Shown here: piece by piece, positions 14,473 through 29,600 of the stretch
Layout: every line of letters starts with the position of its first letter
Position numbering within the stretch: position 1 is the stretch's first letter
Source of the DNA: Nephrocerus scutellatus
Taxonomy: Eukaryota > Arthropoda > Insecta > Diptera > Pipunculidae
DNA length: 64,000 bases
Direction: 5' to 3'
Assembly (NCBI GenBank): GCA_947095585.1
Contig: OX352762.1
Location: 47,049,335 to 47,113,334 of the forward strand
The notes under the pieces: model-generated
Database searches by the model: none
What the model was told of the DNA's origin: nothing
Seen by the model: the letters and a program-made list of their open reading frames with translations, nothing else
Program-made: the position numbers and the translations under genes

Positions 14473-17400
14473 TTCCCGAAATTCCAGACCATAATGATCA
14501 TATTCCACAATTTCCATAGGAAGAAGTCTGATAGTCGCATCTTAGTTCTACATTCTGAATTTCCTGCGAATTGCTTGGGAAATTGATTTGTTCCAGAAAT
14601 TCCAGACAAAAATGATCATATTCCAGAAGTTCCATAGGAAGAAATCTTATATTCACATCTTCGTCCTACATTCCGAATTTCATGCGAATCGCTTGAGAAA
14701 TTACTTTGTTCCAGAAATTCCAGACAATAATGATCATATTCCAGAATTTCCATAGGAAGAAGTCTGATAGTCGCATCTTAGTTCTACATTCCGCATTTCA
14801 TGCGAATCGCTTAAGAAATTGATTTGTTCCAGAAATTCCAGACCATAATGATGATATTCCAGAATTTCCATAGGAAAAAATCTTATAGTCGCATCTTAGT
14901 TCTACATTCCGAATTTCATGCGAATCGCTTGCGAAATTGATTTGTTCCAGAAATTCCAGACTATAATGATCATACTCCAGAATTTCCATAGGAAGAAGTC
15001 TGATAGTCGCATCTTAGTTCTACATTCCGCATTTCATGCGAATCGCTTAAGAAATTGATTTGTTCCAGAAATTCCAGACCATAATGATGATATTCCAGAA
15101 TTTCCATAGGAAAAAATCTTATAGTCGCATCTTAGTTCTACATTCCGAATTTCATGCGAATTGCTTGAAAAATTGATTTGTTCCAGAAATTCCAGACCAT
15201 AATGATCATATTCCAGAATTTGCAAAGGAAGAAATCTTATAGTCGCATCGTAGTTCTACATTCCGAATTTCATGCGAATCGCTTGAGAATTTGATTTGTT
15301 CCAGAAATTCCAGACGATAATGGTCATATTCCAGAATTTCCATAGGAAGAAGTCTGATAGTCGCATCTTAGTTCTACATTCCGAATTTCCTGCGAATCGC
15401 TTGGGAAATTGATTTTTTCCAGAAATTCCAGACCATAATGATCATATTCCAGAATTTCCAAAGGAAGAAGTCTTTTAGTCGCATCTTAGTCCTTCATTCC
15501 GAATTTCATGCGAATCGCTTGAGAAACTGATTTGTTCCTGCAATTCCAGACGATAATGATCATATTCCAGAATTTCCATAGGAAAAAGTCTTATAGTCGC
15601 ATCTTAGTCCTACATTCCGAATTTCCTGCGAATCGCTTGAGAAATTGATTTGTTCCAGAAATTCCAGACCATAGTGATCATATTCCAGAAATTCCAGACC
15701 ATAATGATCATATTCCAGAATTTCCATAGGAAGAAGTCTAATAGTCGCATCTTAGTCACACATTCCGGATTTCATGCGAATCTCTTGGGAAATTGCTTTA
15801 TTCCAGAAATTCCAGACAAAAATGATCATATTCCAGAATTTACATAGGAAGAAGTCTAATAGTGGCATCTTAGTTCTACATTCCGAATTTCATGCCAATC
15901 GCTTGAGAAATTGATTTATTCCAGAAATTCCAGACCATAATGATCATATTCCAGAATTTCCATAGGAAGAAATCTTATATTCACATCTTAGTCCTACATT
16001 CCGAATTTCATGCGAATCGCTTGAGAAATTGATTTGTTCCAGAAATTCCACACGATAATGGTCATATTCCAGAATTTCCATAGGAAGAAGTCTAATAGTG
16101 GCATCTTAGTTCTACATTCCGAATTTCATGCCAATCGCTTGAGAAATTGATTTATTCCAGAAATTCCAGACCATAATGATCATATTCCAGAATTTCCATA
16201 GGAAGAAATCTTATATTCACATCTTAGTCCTACATTCCGAATCTCATGCGAATCGCTTGAGAAATTGATTTGTTCCTGAAATTCCAGACCATTATGATCA
16301 TATTCCAGAATTTCCATAGGAAGAAGTCTAATAGTCGCATCTAAGTTCAACATTCCGAATTTCATGCGAATCGCTTGAGAAATGGATTTGTTCCAGAAAT
16401 TCCAGACCATAATGATCATATTCCAGAATTTCTATAGGAAGAAGTCTGATAGTCGCATCTATGTTCTACATTCCGAATTTCCTGCGAATCGCTTGAGAAA
16501 TTGATTTATTCCAGAAATTCCAGACCATAATGATCATATTCCAGAATTTCCATAGGAAGAAATCTTATAGTCGCATCTTAGTTCTACATTCCGAATTTCA
16601 TGCGAATCGCTTGGGAAATTGATTTGTTCCAGAAATTCCAGACCATAATGATCATATTCCAGAATTTCCATAGGAAGAAATCTTATAGTCGCATCTTAGT
16701 TCTAAATTCCGAAGTTCATGCGAATCGCTTGAGAAATTGATTTGTTCCAGAAATTCCAGACCATAATGATCATATTCCACAATTTCAATAGGAAGAAGTC
16801 TGATAGTCGCATCTTATTTCTACATTCTGAATTTCCTGAGAATTGCGTGGGAAATTGATTTGTTCCAGAAATTCCAGACCATAATGATCATATTCCAGAA
16901 TTTCCATAGGAAGAAATCTTATAGTCGCATCTTAGTTCTACATTCCGAATTTCATGCGAATCGCTTGAGAAATTGAATTGTTCCAGAAATTCCAGACAAT
17001 AATGATCATATTCTAGAATTTCCATAGGAAGAAGTCTTACAGTTGCATCTTAGTCCTACATTCCGAATTTCATGCGAATCGCTTGCGAAATTGATTTGTT
17101 CCAGAAATTCCAGACTATAATGATCATACTCCAGAATTTCCATAGGAAGAAGTCTGATAGTCGCATCTTAGTTCTACATTCCGCATTTCATGCGAATCGC
17201 TTGAGAAATTTATTTGTTCCCGAAATTCCAGACCATAATGATCATATTCCACAATTTCCATAGGAAGAAGTCTGATAGTCGCATCTTAGTTCTACATTCT
17301 GAATTTCCTGCGAATTGCTTGGGAAATTGATTTGTTCCAGAAATTCCAGACAAAAATGATCATATTCCAGAAGTTCCATAGGAAGAAATCTTATATTCAC

Positions 17401-19016
17401 ATCTTCGTCCTACATTCCGAATTTCATGCGAATCGCTTGAGAAATTACTTTGTTCCAGAAATTCCAGACAATAATGATCATATTCCAGAATTTCCATAGG
17501 AAGAAGTCTGATAGTCGCATCGTAGTTCTACATTCCGAATTTCATGCGAATCGCTTGAGAAATTGATTTGTTCCAGAAATTCCAGACGATAATGGTCATA
17601 TTCCAGAATTTCCATAGGAAGAAGTCTGATAGTCGCATCTTAGTTCTACATTCCGAATTTCCTGCGAATCGCTCTGGAAATTGATTTTTTCCAGAAATTC
17701 CAGACCATAATGATCATATTCCAGAATTTCCAAAGGAAGAAGTCTTTTAGTCGCATCTTAGTCCTTCATTCCGAATTTCATGCGAATCGCTTGAGAAACT
17801 GATTTGTTCCTGCAATTCCAGACGATAATGATCATATTCCAGAATTTCCATAGGAAAAAGTCTTATAGTCGCATCTTAGTCCTACATTCCGAATTTCCTG
17901 CGAATCGCTTGAGAAATTGATTTGTTCCAGAAATTCCAGACCATAGTGATCATATTCCAGAAATTCCAGACCATAATGATCATATTCCAGAATTTCCATA
18001 GGAATTAGTCTAATAGTCGCATCTTAGTCACACATTCCGGATTTCATGCGAATCTCTTGGGAAATTGCTTTATTCCAGAAATTCCAGACAAAAATGATCA
18101 TATTCCAGAAGTTCCATAGGAAGAAATCTTATATTCACATCTTAGTCCTACATTCCGAATCTCATGCGAATCGCTTGAGAAATTGATTTGTTCCTGAAAT
18201 TCCAGACCATTATGATCATATTGCAGAATTTCCATAGGAAGAAGTCTTATAGTCGCATCTTAGTCCTACATTCCGAATTTCATGCGAATCTCTTGGGAAA
18301 TTGCTTTATTCCAGAAATTCCAGACAAAAATGATCATATTCCAGAAGTTCCATAGGAAGAAATCTTATATTCACATCTTAGTCCTACATTCCGAATTTCA
18401 TGCGAATCGCTTGAGAAATTGATTTGTTCCAGAAATTCCAGACCATAATGATCATATTCCAGAATTTCCATAGGAAGAAGTCTGATAGTCGCATCTATGT
18501 TCTACATTCCGAATTTCCTGCGAATCGCTTGAGAAATTGATTTGTTCCAGAAATTCCAGACCATAATGATCATATTCCAGAATTTCCATAGGAAAAAATC
18601 TTATAGTCGCATCTTAGTTCTACATTCCGAATTTCATGCGAATTGCTTGAGAAATTGATTTGTTCCAGAAATTCCAGACCATAATGATCATATTCCAGAA
18701 TTTCCAAAGGAAGAAATCTTATAGTCGCATCGTAGTTCTACATTCCGAATTTCATGCGAATCGCTTGAGAAATTGATTTGTTCCAGAAATTCCAGACGAT
18801 AATGGTCATATTCCAGAATTTCCATAGGAAGAAGTCTAATAGTGGCATCTTAGTTCTACATTCCGAATTTCATGCGAATCGCTTGAGAAATTGATTTATT
18901 CCAGAAATTCCAGACCATAATGATCATATTCCAGAATTTCCATAGGAAGAAATCTTATATTCACATCGTAGTTCTAAATTCCGAATTTCATGCGAATCGC
19001 TTGAGAAATTTATTTG

Positions 19017-20668
19017 TTCCCGAAATTCCAGACCATAATGATCATATTCCACAATTTCCATAGGAAGAAGTCTGATAGTCGCATCTTAGTTCTACATTCT
19101 GAATTTCCTGCGAATTGCTTGGGAAATTGATTTGTTCCAGAAATTCCAGACAAAAATGATCATATTCCAGAAGTTCCATAGGAAGAAATCTTATATTCAC
19201 ATCTTCGTCCTACATTCCGAATTTCATGCGAATCGCTTGAGAAATTACTTTGTTCCAGAAATTCCAGACAATAATGATCATATTCCAGAATTTCCATAGG
19301 AAGAAGTCTTATAGTCGCATCTTAGTTCTACATTCCGAATTTCATGCGAATTGCTTGAGAAATTGATTTGTTCCAGAAATTCCAGACCATAATGATCATA
19401 TTCCAGAATTTCCAAAGGAAGAAATCTTATAGTCGCATCGTAGTTCTACATTCCGAATTTCATGCGAATCGCTTGAGAAATTGATTTGTTCCAGAAATTC
19501 CACACGATAATGGTCATATTCCAGAATTTCCATAGGAAGAAGTCTAATAGTGGCATCTTAGTTCTACATTCCGAATTTCATGCCAATCGCTTGAGAAATT
19601 GATTTATTCCAGAAATTCCAGACCATAATGATCATATTCCAGAATTTCCATAGGAAGAAATCTTATATTCACATCTTAGTCCTACATTCCGAATCTCATG
19701 CGAATCGCTTGAGAAATTGATTTGTTCCTGAAATTCCAGACCATTATGATCATATTCCAGAATTTCCATAGGAAGAAGTCTAATAGTCGCATCTAAGTTC
19801 AACATTCCGAATTTCATGCGAATCGCTTGGGAAATGGATTTGTTCCAGAAATTCCAGACCATAATGATCATATTCCAGAATTTCTATAGGAAGAAGTCTG
19901 ATAGTCGCATCTATGTTCTACATTCCGAATTTCCTGCGAATCGCTTGAGAAATTGATTTATTCCAGAAATTCCAGACCATAATGATCATATTCCAGAATT
20001 TCCATAGGAAGAAATCTTATAGTCGCATCTTAGTTCTACATTCCGAATTTCATGCGAATCGCTTGGGAAATTGATTTGTTCCAGAAATTCCAGACCATAA
20101 TGATCATATTCCAGAATTTCCATAGGAAGAAATCTTATAGTCGCATCGTAGTTCTAAATTCCGAAGTTCATGCGAATCGCTTGAGAAATTGATTTGTTCC
20201 AGAAATTCCAGACCATAATGATCATATTCCACAATTTCAATAGGAAGAAGTCTGATAGTCGCATCTTATTTCTACATTCTGAATTTCCTGAGAATTGCGT
20301 GGGAAATTGATTTGTTCCAGAAATTCCAGACCATAATGATCATATTCCAGAATTTCCATAGGAAGAAATCTTATAGTCGCATCTTAGTTCTACATTCCGA
20401 ATTTCATGCGAATCGCTTGAGAAATTGAATTGTTCCAGAAATTCCAGACAATAATGATCATATTCTAGAATTTCCATAGGAAGAAGTCTTACAGTTGCAT
20501 CTTAGTCCTACATTCCGAATTTCATGCGAATCGCTTGCGAAATTGATTTGTTCCAGAAATTCCAGACTATAATGATCATACTCCAGAATTTCCATAGGAA
20601 GAAGTCTGATAGTCGCATCTTAGTTCTACATTCCGCATTTCATGCGAATCGCTTGAGAAATTTATTTG
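19017..20668. repeat. 14-monomer higher-order repeat unit, copy d
   Basis: Bounded by ttcccgaaat at 19,017 and 20,669, exactly 1,652 bp. It is the counterpart of 12,821-14,472 at a fixed offset of 6,196 bp. Confidence 0.88.
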
Positions 20669-23600
20669 TTCCCGAAATTCCAGACCATAATGATCATATT
20701 CCACAATTTCCATAGGAAGAAGTCTGATAGTCGCATCTTAGTTCTACATTCTGAATTTCCTGCGAATTGCTTGGGAAATTGATTTGTTCCAGAAATTCCA
20801 GACAAAAATGATCATATTCCAGAAGTTCCATAGGAAGAAATCTTATATTCACATCTTCGTCCTACATTCCGAATTTCATGCGAATCGCTTGAGAAATTAC
20901 TTTGTTCCAGAAATTCCAGACAATAATGATCATATTCCAGAATTTCCATAGGAAGAAGTCTGATAGTCGCATCTTAGTTCTACATTCCGCATTTCATGCG
21001 AATCGCTTAAGAAATTGATTTGTTCCAGAAATTCCAGACCATAATGATGATATTCCAGAATTTCCATAGGAAAAAATCTTATAGTCGCATCTTAGTTCTA
21101 CATTCCGAATTTCATGCGAATCGCTTGCGAAATTGATTTGTTCCAGAAATTCCAGACTATAATGATCATACTCCAGAATTTCCATAGGAAGAAGTCTGAT
21201 AGTCGCATCTTAGTTCTACATTCCGCATTTCATGCGAATCGCTTAAGAAATTGATTTGTTCCAGAAATTCCAGACCATAATGATGATATTCCAGAATTTC
21301 CATAGGAAAAAATCTTATAGTCGCATCTTAGTTCTACATTCCGAATTTCATGCGAATTGCTTGAAAAATTGATTTGTTCCAGAAATTCCAGACCATAATG
21401 ATCATATTCCAGAATTTGCAAAGGAAGAAATCTTATAGTCGCATCGTAGTTCTACATTCCGAATTTCATGCGAATCGCTTGAGAATTTGATTTGTTCCAG
21501 AAATTCCAGACGATAATGGTCATATTCCAGAATTTCCAAAGGAAGAAGTCTTTTAGTCGCATCTTAGTCCTTCATTCCGAATTTCATGCGAATCGCTTGA
21601 GAAACTGATTTGTTCCTGCAATTCCAGACGATAATGATCATATTCCAGAATTTCCATAGGAAAAAGTCTTATAGTCGCATCTTAGTCCTACATTCCGAAT
21701 TTCCTGCGAATCGCTTGAGAAATTGATTTGTTCCAGAAATTCCAGACCATAGTGATCATATTCCAGAAATTCCAGACCATAATGATCATATTCCAGAATT
21801 TCCATAGGAAGAAGTCTAATAGTCGCATCTTAGTCACACATTCCGGATTTCATGCGAATCTCTTGGGAAATTGCTTTATTCCAGAAATTCCAGACAAAAA
21901 TGTTCATATTCCAGAATTTCCATAGGAAGAAGTCTAATAGTGGCATCTTAGTTCTACATTCCGAATTTCATGCCAATCGCTTGAGAAATTGATTTATTCC
22001 AGAAATTCCAGACCATAATGATCATATTCCAGAATTTCCATAGGAAGAAATCTTATATTCACATCTTAGTCCTACATTCCGAATTTCATGCGAATCGCTT
22101 GAGAAATTGATTTGTTCCAGAAATTCCACCGATAATGGTCATATTCCAGAATTTCCATAGGAAGAAGTCTAATAGTGGCATCTTAGTTCTACATTCCGAA
22201 TTTCATGCCAATCGCTTGAGAAATTGATTTATTCCAGAAATTCCAGACCATAATGATCATATTCCAGAATTTCCATAGGAAGAAATCTTATATTCACATC
22301 TTAGTCCTACATTCCGAATCTCATGCGAATCGCTTGAGAAATTGATTTGTTCCTGAAATTCCAGACCATTATGATCATATTCCAGAATTTCCATAGGAAG
22401 AAGTCTAATAGTCGCATCTAAGTTCAACATTCCGAATTTCATGCGAATCGCTTGGGAAATGGATTTGTTCCAGAAATTCCAGACCATAATGATCATATTC
22501 CAGAATTTCTATAGGAAGAAGTCTGATAGTCGCATCTATGTTCTACATTCCGAATTTCCTGCGAATCGCTTGAGAAATTGATTTATTCCAGAAATTCCAG
22601 ACCATAATGATCATATTCCAGAATTTCCATAGGAAGAAATCTTATAGTCGCATCTTAGTTCTACATTCCGAATTTCATGCGAATCGCTTGGGAAATTGAT
22701 TTGTTCCAGAAATTCCAGACCATAATGATCATATTCCAGAATTTCCATAGGAAGAAATCTTATAGTCGCATCGTAGTTCTAAATTCCGAAGTTCATGCGA
22801 ATCGCTTGAGAAATTGATTTGTTCCAGAAATTCCAGACCATAATGATCATATTCCACAATTTCAATAGGAAGAAGTCTGATAGTCGCATCTTATTTCTAC
22901 ATTCTTAATTTCCTGAGAATTGCGTGGGAAATTGATTTGTTCCAGAAATTCCAGACCATAATGATCATATTCCAGAATTTCCATAGGAAGAAATCTTATA
23001 GTCGCATCTTAGTTCTACATTCCGAATTTCATGCGAATCGCTTGAGAAATTGAATTGTTCCAGAAATTCCAGACAATAATGATCATATTCTAGAATTTCC
23101 ATAGGAAGAAGTCTTACAGTTGCATCTTAGTCCTACATTCCGAATTTCATGCGAATCGCTTGCGAAATTGATTTGTTCCAGAAATTCCAGACTATAATGA
23201 TCATACTCCAGAATTTCCATAGGAAGAAGTCTGATAGTCGCATCTTAGTTCTACATTCCGCATTTCATGCGAATCGCTTGAGAAATTTATTTGTTCCCGA
23301 AATTCCAGACCATAATGATCATATTCCACAATTTCCATAGGAAGAAGTCTGATAGTCGCATCTTAGTTCTACATTCTGAATTTCCTGCGAATTGCTTGGG
23401 AAATTGATTTGTTCCAGAAATTCCAGACAAAAATGATCATATTCCAGAAGTTCCATAGGAAGAAATCTTATATTCACATCTTCGTCCTACATTCCGAATT
23501 TCATGCGAATCGCTTGAGAAATTACTTTGTTCCAGAAATTCCAGACAATAATGATCATATTCCAGAATTTCCATAGGAAGAAGTCTGATAGTCGCATCTT

Positions 23601-26600
23601 AGTTCTACATTCCGCATTTCATGCGAATCGCTTAAGAAATTGATTTGTTCCAGAAATTCCAGACCATAATGATGATATTCCAGAATTTCCATAGGAAAAA
23701 ATCTTATAGTCGCATCTTAGTTCTACATTCCGAATTTCATGCGAATCGCTTGCGAAATTGATTTGTTCCAGAAATTCCAGACTATAATGATCATACTCCA
23801 GAATTTCCATAGGAAGAAGTCTGATAGTCGCATCTTAGTTCTACATTCCGCATTTCATGCGAATCGCTTAAGAAATTGATTTGTTCCAGAAATTCCAGAC
23901 CATAATGATGATATTCCAGAATTTCCATAGGAAAAAATCTTATAGTCGCATCTTAGTTCTACATTCCGAATTTCATGCGAATTGCTTGAAAAATTGATTT
24001 GTTCCAGAAATTCCAGACCATAATGATCATATTCCAGAATTTGCAAAGGAAGAACTCTTATAGTCGCATCGTAGTTCTACATTCCGAATTTCATGCGAAT
24101 CGCTTGAGAATTTGATTTGTTCCAGAAATTCCAGACGATAATGGTCATATTCCAGAATTTCCATAGGAAGAAGTCTGATAGTCGCATCTTAGTTCTACAT
24201 TCCGAATTTCCTGCGAATCGCTTGGGAAATTGATTTTTTCCAGAAATTCCAGACCATAATGATCATATTCCAGAATTTCCAAAGGAAGAAGTCTTTTAGT
24301 CGCATCTTAGTCCTTCATTCCGAATTTCATGCGAATCGCTTGAGAAACTGATTTGTTCCTGCAATTCCAGACGATAATGATCATATTCCAGAATTTCCAT
24401 AGGAAAAAGTCTTATAGTCGCATCTTAGTCCTACATTCCGAATTTCCTGCGAATCGCTTGAGAAATTGATTTGTTCCAGAAATTCCAGACCATAGTGATC
24501 ATATTCCAGAAATTCCAGACCATAATGATCATATTCCAGAATTTCCATAGGAAGAAGTCTAATAGTCGCATCTTAGTCACACATTCCGGATTTCATGCGA
24601 ATCTCTTGGGAAATTGCTTTTTTCCAGAAATTCCAGACAAAAATGATCATATTCCAGAAGTTCCATAGGAAGAAATCTTATATTCACATCTTAGTCCTAC
24701 ATTCCGAATCTCATGCGAATCGCTTGAGAAATTGATTTGTTCCTGAAATTCCAGACCATTATGATCATATTGCAGAATTTCCATAGGAAGAAGTCTTATA
24801 GTCGCATCTTAGTCCTACATTCCGAATTTCATGCGAATCTCTTGGGAAATTGCTTTATTCCAGAAATTCCAGACAAAAATGATCATATTCCAGAAGTTCC
24901 ATAGGAAGAAATCTTATATTCACATCTTAGTCCTACATTCCGAATTTCATGCGAATCGCTTGAGAAATTGATTTGTTCCAGAAATTCCAGACCATAATGA
25001 TCATATTCCAGAATTTCCATAGGAAGAAGTCTGATAGTCGCATCTATGTTCTACATTCCGAATTTCCTGCGAATCGCTTGAGAAATTGATTTGTTCCAGA
25101 AATTCCAGACCATAATGATCATATTCCAGAATTTCCATAGGAAAAAACCTTATAGTCGCATCTTAGTTCTACATTCCGAATTTCATGCGAATTGCTTGAG
25201 AAATTGATTTGTTCCAGAAATTCCAGACCATAATGATCATATTCCAGAATTTCCAAAGGAAGAAATCTTATAGTCGCATCGTAGTTCTACATTCCGAATT
25301 TCATGCGAATCGCTTGAGAAATTGATTTGTTCCAGAAATTCCAGACGATAATGGTCATATTCCAGAATTTCCATAGGAAGAAGTCTAATAGTGGCATCTT
25401 AGTTCTACATTCCGAATTTCATGCGAATCGCTTGAGAAATTGATTTATTCCAGAAATTCCAGACCATAATGATCATATTCCAGAATTTCCATAGGAAGAA
25501 ATCTTATATTCACATCTTAGTCCTACATTCCGAATCTCATGCGAATCGCTTGAGAAATTGATTTGTTCCTGAAATTCCAGACCATTATGATCATATTCCA
25601 GAAGTTTCATAGGAAGAAGTCTAATAGTCTCATCTAAGTTCTACATTCCGAATTTCATGCGAATCGCTTGGGAAATGGATTTGTTCCTGAAATTCCAGAC
25701 CATAATGATCATATTCCAGAATTTCTATAGGAAGAAGTCTGATAGTCGCATCTATGTTCTACATTCCGAATTTCCTGCGAATCGCTTGGGAAATTGATTT
25801 GTTCCAGAAATTCCAGACCATTATGATCATATTCCAGAAGTTTCATAGGAAGAAGTCTAATAGTCTCATCTAAGTTCTACATTCCGAATTTCATGCGAAT
25901 CGCTTGGGAAATGGATTTGTTCCTGAAATTCCAGACCATAATGATCATATTCCAGAATTTCCATAGGAAGAAATCTTAAAGTCGCATCTTAGTTCTACAT
26001 TCCGAATTTCATGCGAATCGCTTGGGAAATTGATTTGTTCCAGAAATTCCAGACCATAATGATCATATTCCAGAATTTCCATAGGAAGAAATCTTATAGT
26101 CGCATCGTAGTTCTAAATTCCGAAGTTCATGCGAATCGCTTGAGAAATTGATTTGTTCCAGAAATTCCAGACCATAATGATCATATTCCACAATTTCAAT
26201 AGGAAGAAGTCTGATAGTCGCATCTTATTTCTACATTCTGAATTTCCTGAGAATTGCGTGGGAAATTGATTTGTTCCAGAAATTCCAGACCATAATGATC
26301 ATATTCCAGAATTTCCATAGGAAGAAATCTTATAGTCGCATCTTAGTTCTACATTCCGAATTTCATGCGAATCGCTTGAGAAATTGAATTGTTCCAGAAA
26401 TTCCAGACAATAATGATCATATTCTAGAATTTCCATAGGAAGAAGTCTTACAGTTGCATCTTAGTCCTACATTCCGAATTTCATGCGAATCGCTTGCGAA
26501 ATTGATTTGTTCCAGAAATTCCAGACTATAATGATCATATTCCAGAATTTCCATAGGAAGAAGTCTGATAGTCGCATCTTAGTTCTACATTCCGCATTTC

Positions 26601-29600
26601 ATGCGAATCGCTTAAGAAATTGATTTGTTCCAGAAATTCCAGACCATAATGATGATATTCCACAATTTCCATAGGAAAAAATCTTATAGTCGCATCTTAG
26701 TTCTACATTCCGAATTTCATGCGAATTGCTTGAGAAATTGATTTGTTCCAGAAATTCCAGACCATAATGATCATATTCCAGAATTTCCAAAGGAAGAAAT
26801 CTTATAGTCGCATCGTAGTTCTACATTCCGAATTTCATGCGAATCGCTTGAGAAATTGATTTGTTCCAGAAATTCCAGACAATAATGGTCATATTCCAGA
26901 ATTTCCATAGGAAGAAGTCTGATAGTCGCATCTTAGTTCTACATTCCGAATTTCCTGCGAATCGCTTGGGAAATTGATTTTTTCCAGAAATTCCAGACCA
27001 TAATGATCATATTCCAGAATTTCCAAAGGAAGAAGTCTTTTAGTCGCATCTTAGTCCTTCATTCCGAATTTCATGCGAATCGCTTGAGAAACTGATTTGT
27101 TCCTGCAATTCCAGACGATAATGATCATATTCCAGAATTTCCATAGGAAAAAGTCTTATAGTCGCATCTTAGTCCTACATTCCGAATTTCCTGCGAATCG
27201 CTTGGGAAATTGATTTTTTCCAGAAATTCCAGACCATAATGATCATATTCCAGAATTTCCAAAGGAAGAAGTCTTTTAGTCGCATCTTAGTCCTTCATTC
27301 CGAATTTCATGCGAATCGCTTGAGAAACTGATTTGTTCCTGCAATTCCAGACGATAATGATCATATTCCAGAATTTCCATAGGAAGAAGTCTGATAGTCG
27401 CATCTATGTTCTACATTCCGAATTTCATGCGAATCGCTTAGGAAATTTATTTGTTCCTGAAATTCCAGACCATAATGATCATATTCCAGAATTTCCATAG
27501 GAAGAAGTCTAATAGTCGCATCTTAGTTCTACATTCCGAATTTCATGCGAATCGCTTGAGAAATTGATTTGTTCCAGAAATTCCAGACCATAATGATCAT
27601 ATTCCAGAATTTCCATAGGAAGAAGTCTTATAGTCGCATCTTAGTTCTACATTCCGAATTTCATGCAAATCGCTTGAGAAATTGATTTGTTCCAGAAATT
27701 CCAGACCATAATGATCATATTCCAGAATTTCCATAGGAAGAAGTCTAATAGTCGCATCTTAGTTCTACATTCCGAATTTCATGCGAATTGCTTGAGAAAT
27801 TGATTTGTTCCAGAAATTCCAGACCATAATGATCATATTCCAGAATTTCCAAAGGAAGAAATCTTATAGTCGCATCGTAGTTCTACATTCCGAATTTCAT
27901 GCGAATCGCTTGAGAAATTGATTTGTTCCAGAAATTCCACACGATAATGGTCATATTCCAGAATTTCCATAGGAAGAAGTCTAATAGTGGCATCTTAGTT
28001 CTACATTCCGAATTTCATGCCAATCGCTTGAGAAATTGATTTATTCCAGAAATTCCAGACCATAATGATCATATTCCAGAATTTCCATAGGAAGAAATCT
28101 TATATTCACATCTTAGTCCTACATTCCGAATCTCATGCGAATCGCCTGAGAAATTGATTTGTTCCTGAAATTCCAGACCATTATGATCATATTCCAGAAT
28201 TTCCATAGGAAGAAGTCTAATAGTCGCATCTAAGTTCAACATTCCGAATTTCATGCGAATCGCTTGGGAAATGGATTTGTTCCAGAAATTCCAGACCATA
28301 ATGATCATATTCCAGAATTTCTATAGGAAGAAGTCTGATAGTCGCATCTATGTTCTACATTCCGAATTTCCTGCGAATCGCTTGAGAAATTGATTTATTC
28401 CAGAAATTCCAGACCATAATGATCATATTCCAGAATTTCCATAGGAAGAAATCTTATAGTCGCATCTTAGTTCTACATTCCGAATTTCATGCGAATCGCT
28501 TGGGAAATTGATTTGTTCCAGAAATTCCAGACCATAATGATCATATTCCAGAATTTCCATAGGAAGAAATCTTATAGTCGCATCGTAGTTCTAAATTCCG
28601 AAGTTCATGCGAATCGCTTGAGAAATTGATTTGTTCCAGAAATTCCAGACCATAATGATCATATTCCACAATTTCAATAGGAAGAAGTCTGATAGTCGCA
28701 TCTTATTTCTACATTCTGAATTTCCTGAGAATTGCATGGGAAATTGATTTGTTCCAGAAATTCCAGACCATAATGATCATATTCCAGAATTTCCATAGGA
28801 AGAAATCTTATAGTCGCATCTTAGTTCTACATTCCGAATTTCATGCGAATCGCTTGAGAAATTGAATTGTTCCAGAAATTCCAGACAATAATGATCATAT
28901 TCTAGAATTTCCATAGGAAGAAGTCTTACAGTTGCATCTTAGTCCTACATTCCGAATTTCATGCGAATCGCTTGCGAAATTGATTTGTTCCAGAAATTCC
29001 AGACTATAATGATCATACTCCAGAATTTCCATAGGAAGAAGTCTGATAGTCGCATCTTAGTTCTACATTCCGCATTTCATGCGAATCGCTTGAGAAATTT
29101 ATTTGTTCCCGAAATTCCAGACCATAATGATCATATTCCACAATTTCCATAGGAAGAAGTCTGATAGTCGCATCTTAGTTCTACATTCTGAATTTCCTGC
29201 GAATTGCTTGGGAAATTGATTTGTTCCAGAAATTCCAGACAAAAATGATCATATTCCAGAAGTTCCATAGGAAGAAATCTTATATTCACATCTTCGTCCT
29301 ACATTCCGAATTTCATGCGAATCGCTTGAGAAATTACTTTGTTCCAGAAATTCCAGACAATAATGATCATATTCCAGAATTTCCATAGGAAGAAGTCTGA
29401 TAGTCGCATCTTAGTTCTACATTCCGCATTTCATGCGAATCGCTTAAGAAATTGATTTGTTCCAGAAATTCCAGACCATAATGATGATATTCCAGAATTT
29501 CCATAGGAAAAAATCTTATAGTCGCATCTTAGTTCTACATTCCGAATTTCATGCGAATCGCTTGCGAAATTGATTTGTTCCAGAAATTCCAGACTATAAT

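Larger units (their letters stand above)
11357..23585. repeat. 6,196-bp tandem duplication of satellite (two units)
   Basis: From about 11,357 every landmark recurs 6,196 bp later: gacgataatgg at 11,389 and 17,585, the 148-bp variant at 11,726 and 17,922, and open-frame landmarks at 13,436/19,632 and 14,328/20,524. After about 21.5 kb the offset falls to 6,078 and then 6,077, because unit 2 lacks one 118-bp monomer and one further base near 22,128 (ccaccgataatgg). The second unit starts at about 17,553, directly abutting the first. Homology ends at about 17,504/23,581. Confidence 0.85.
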
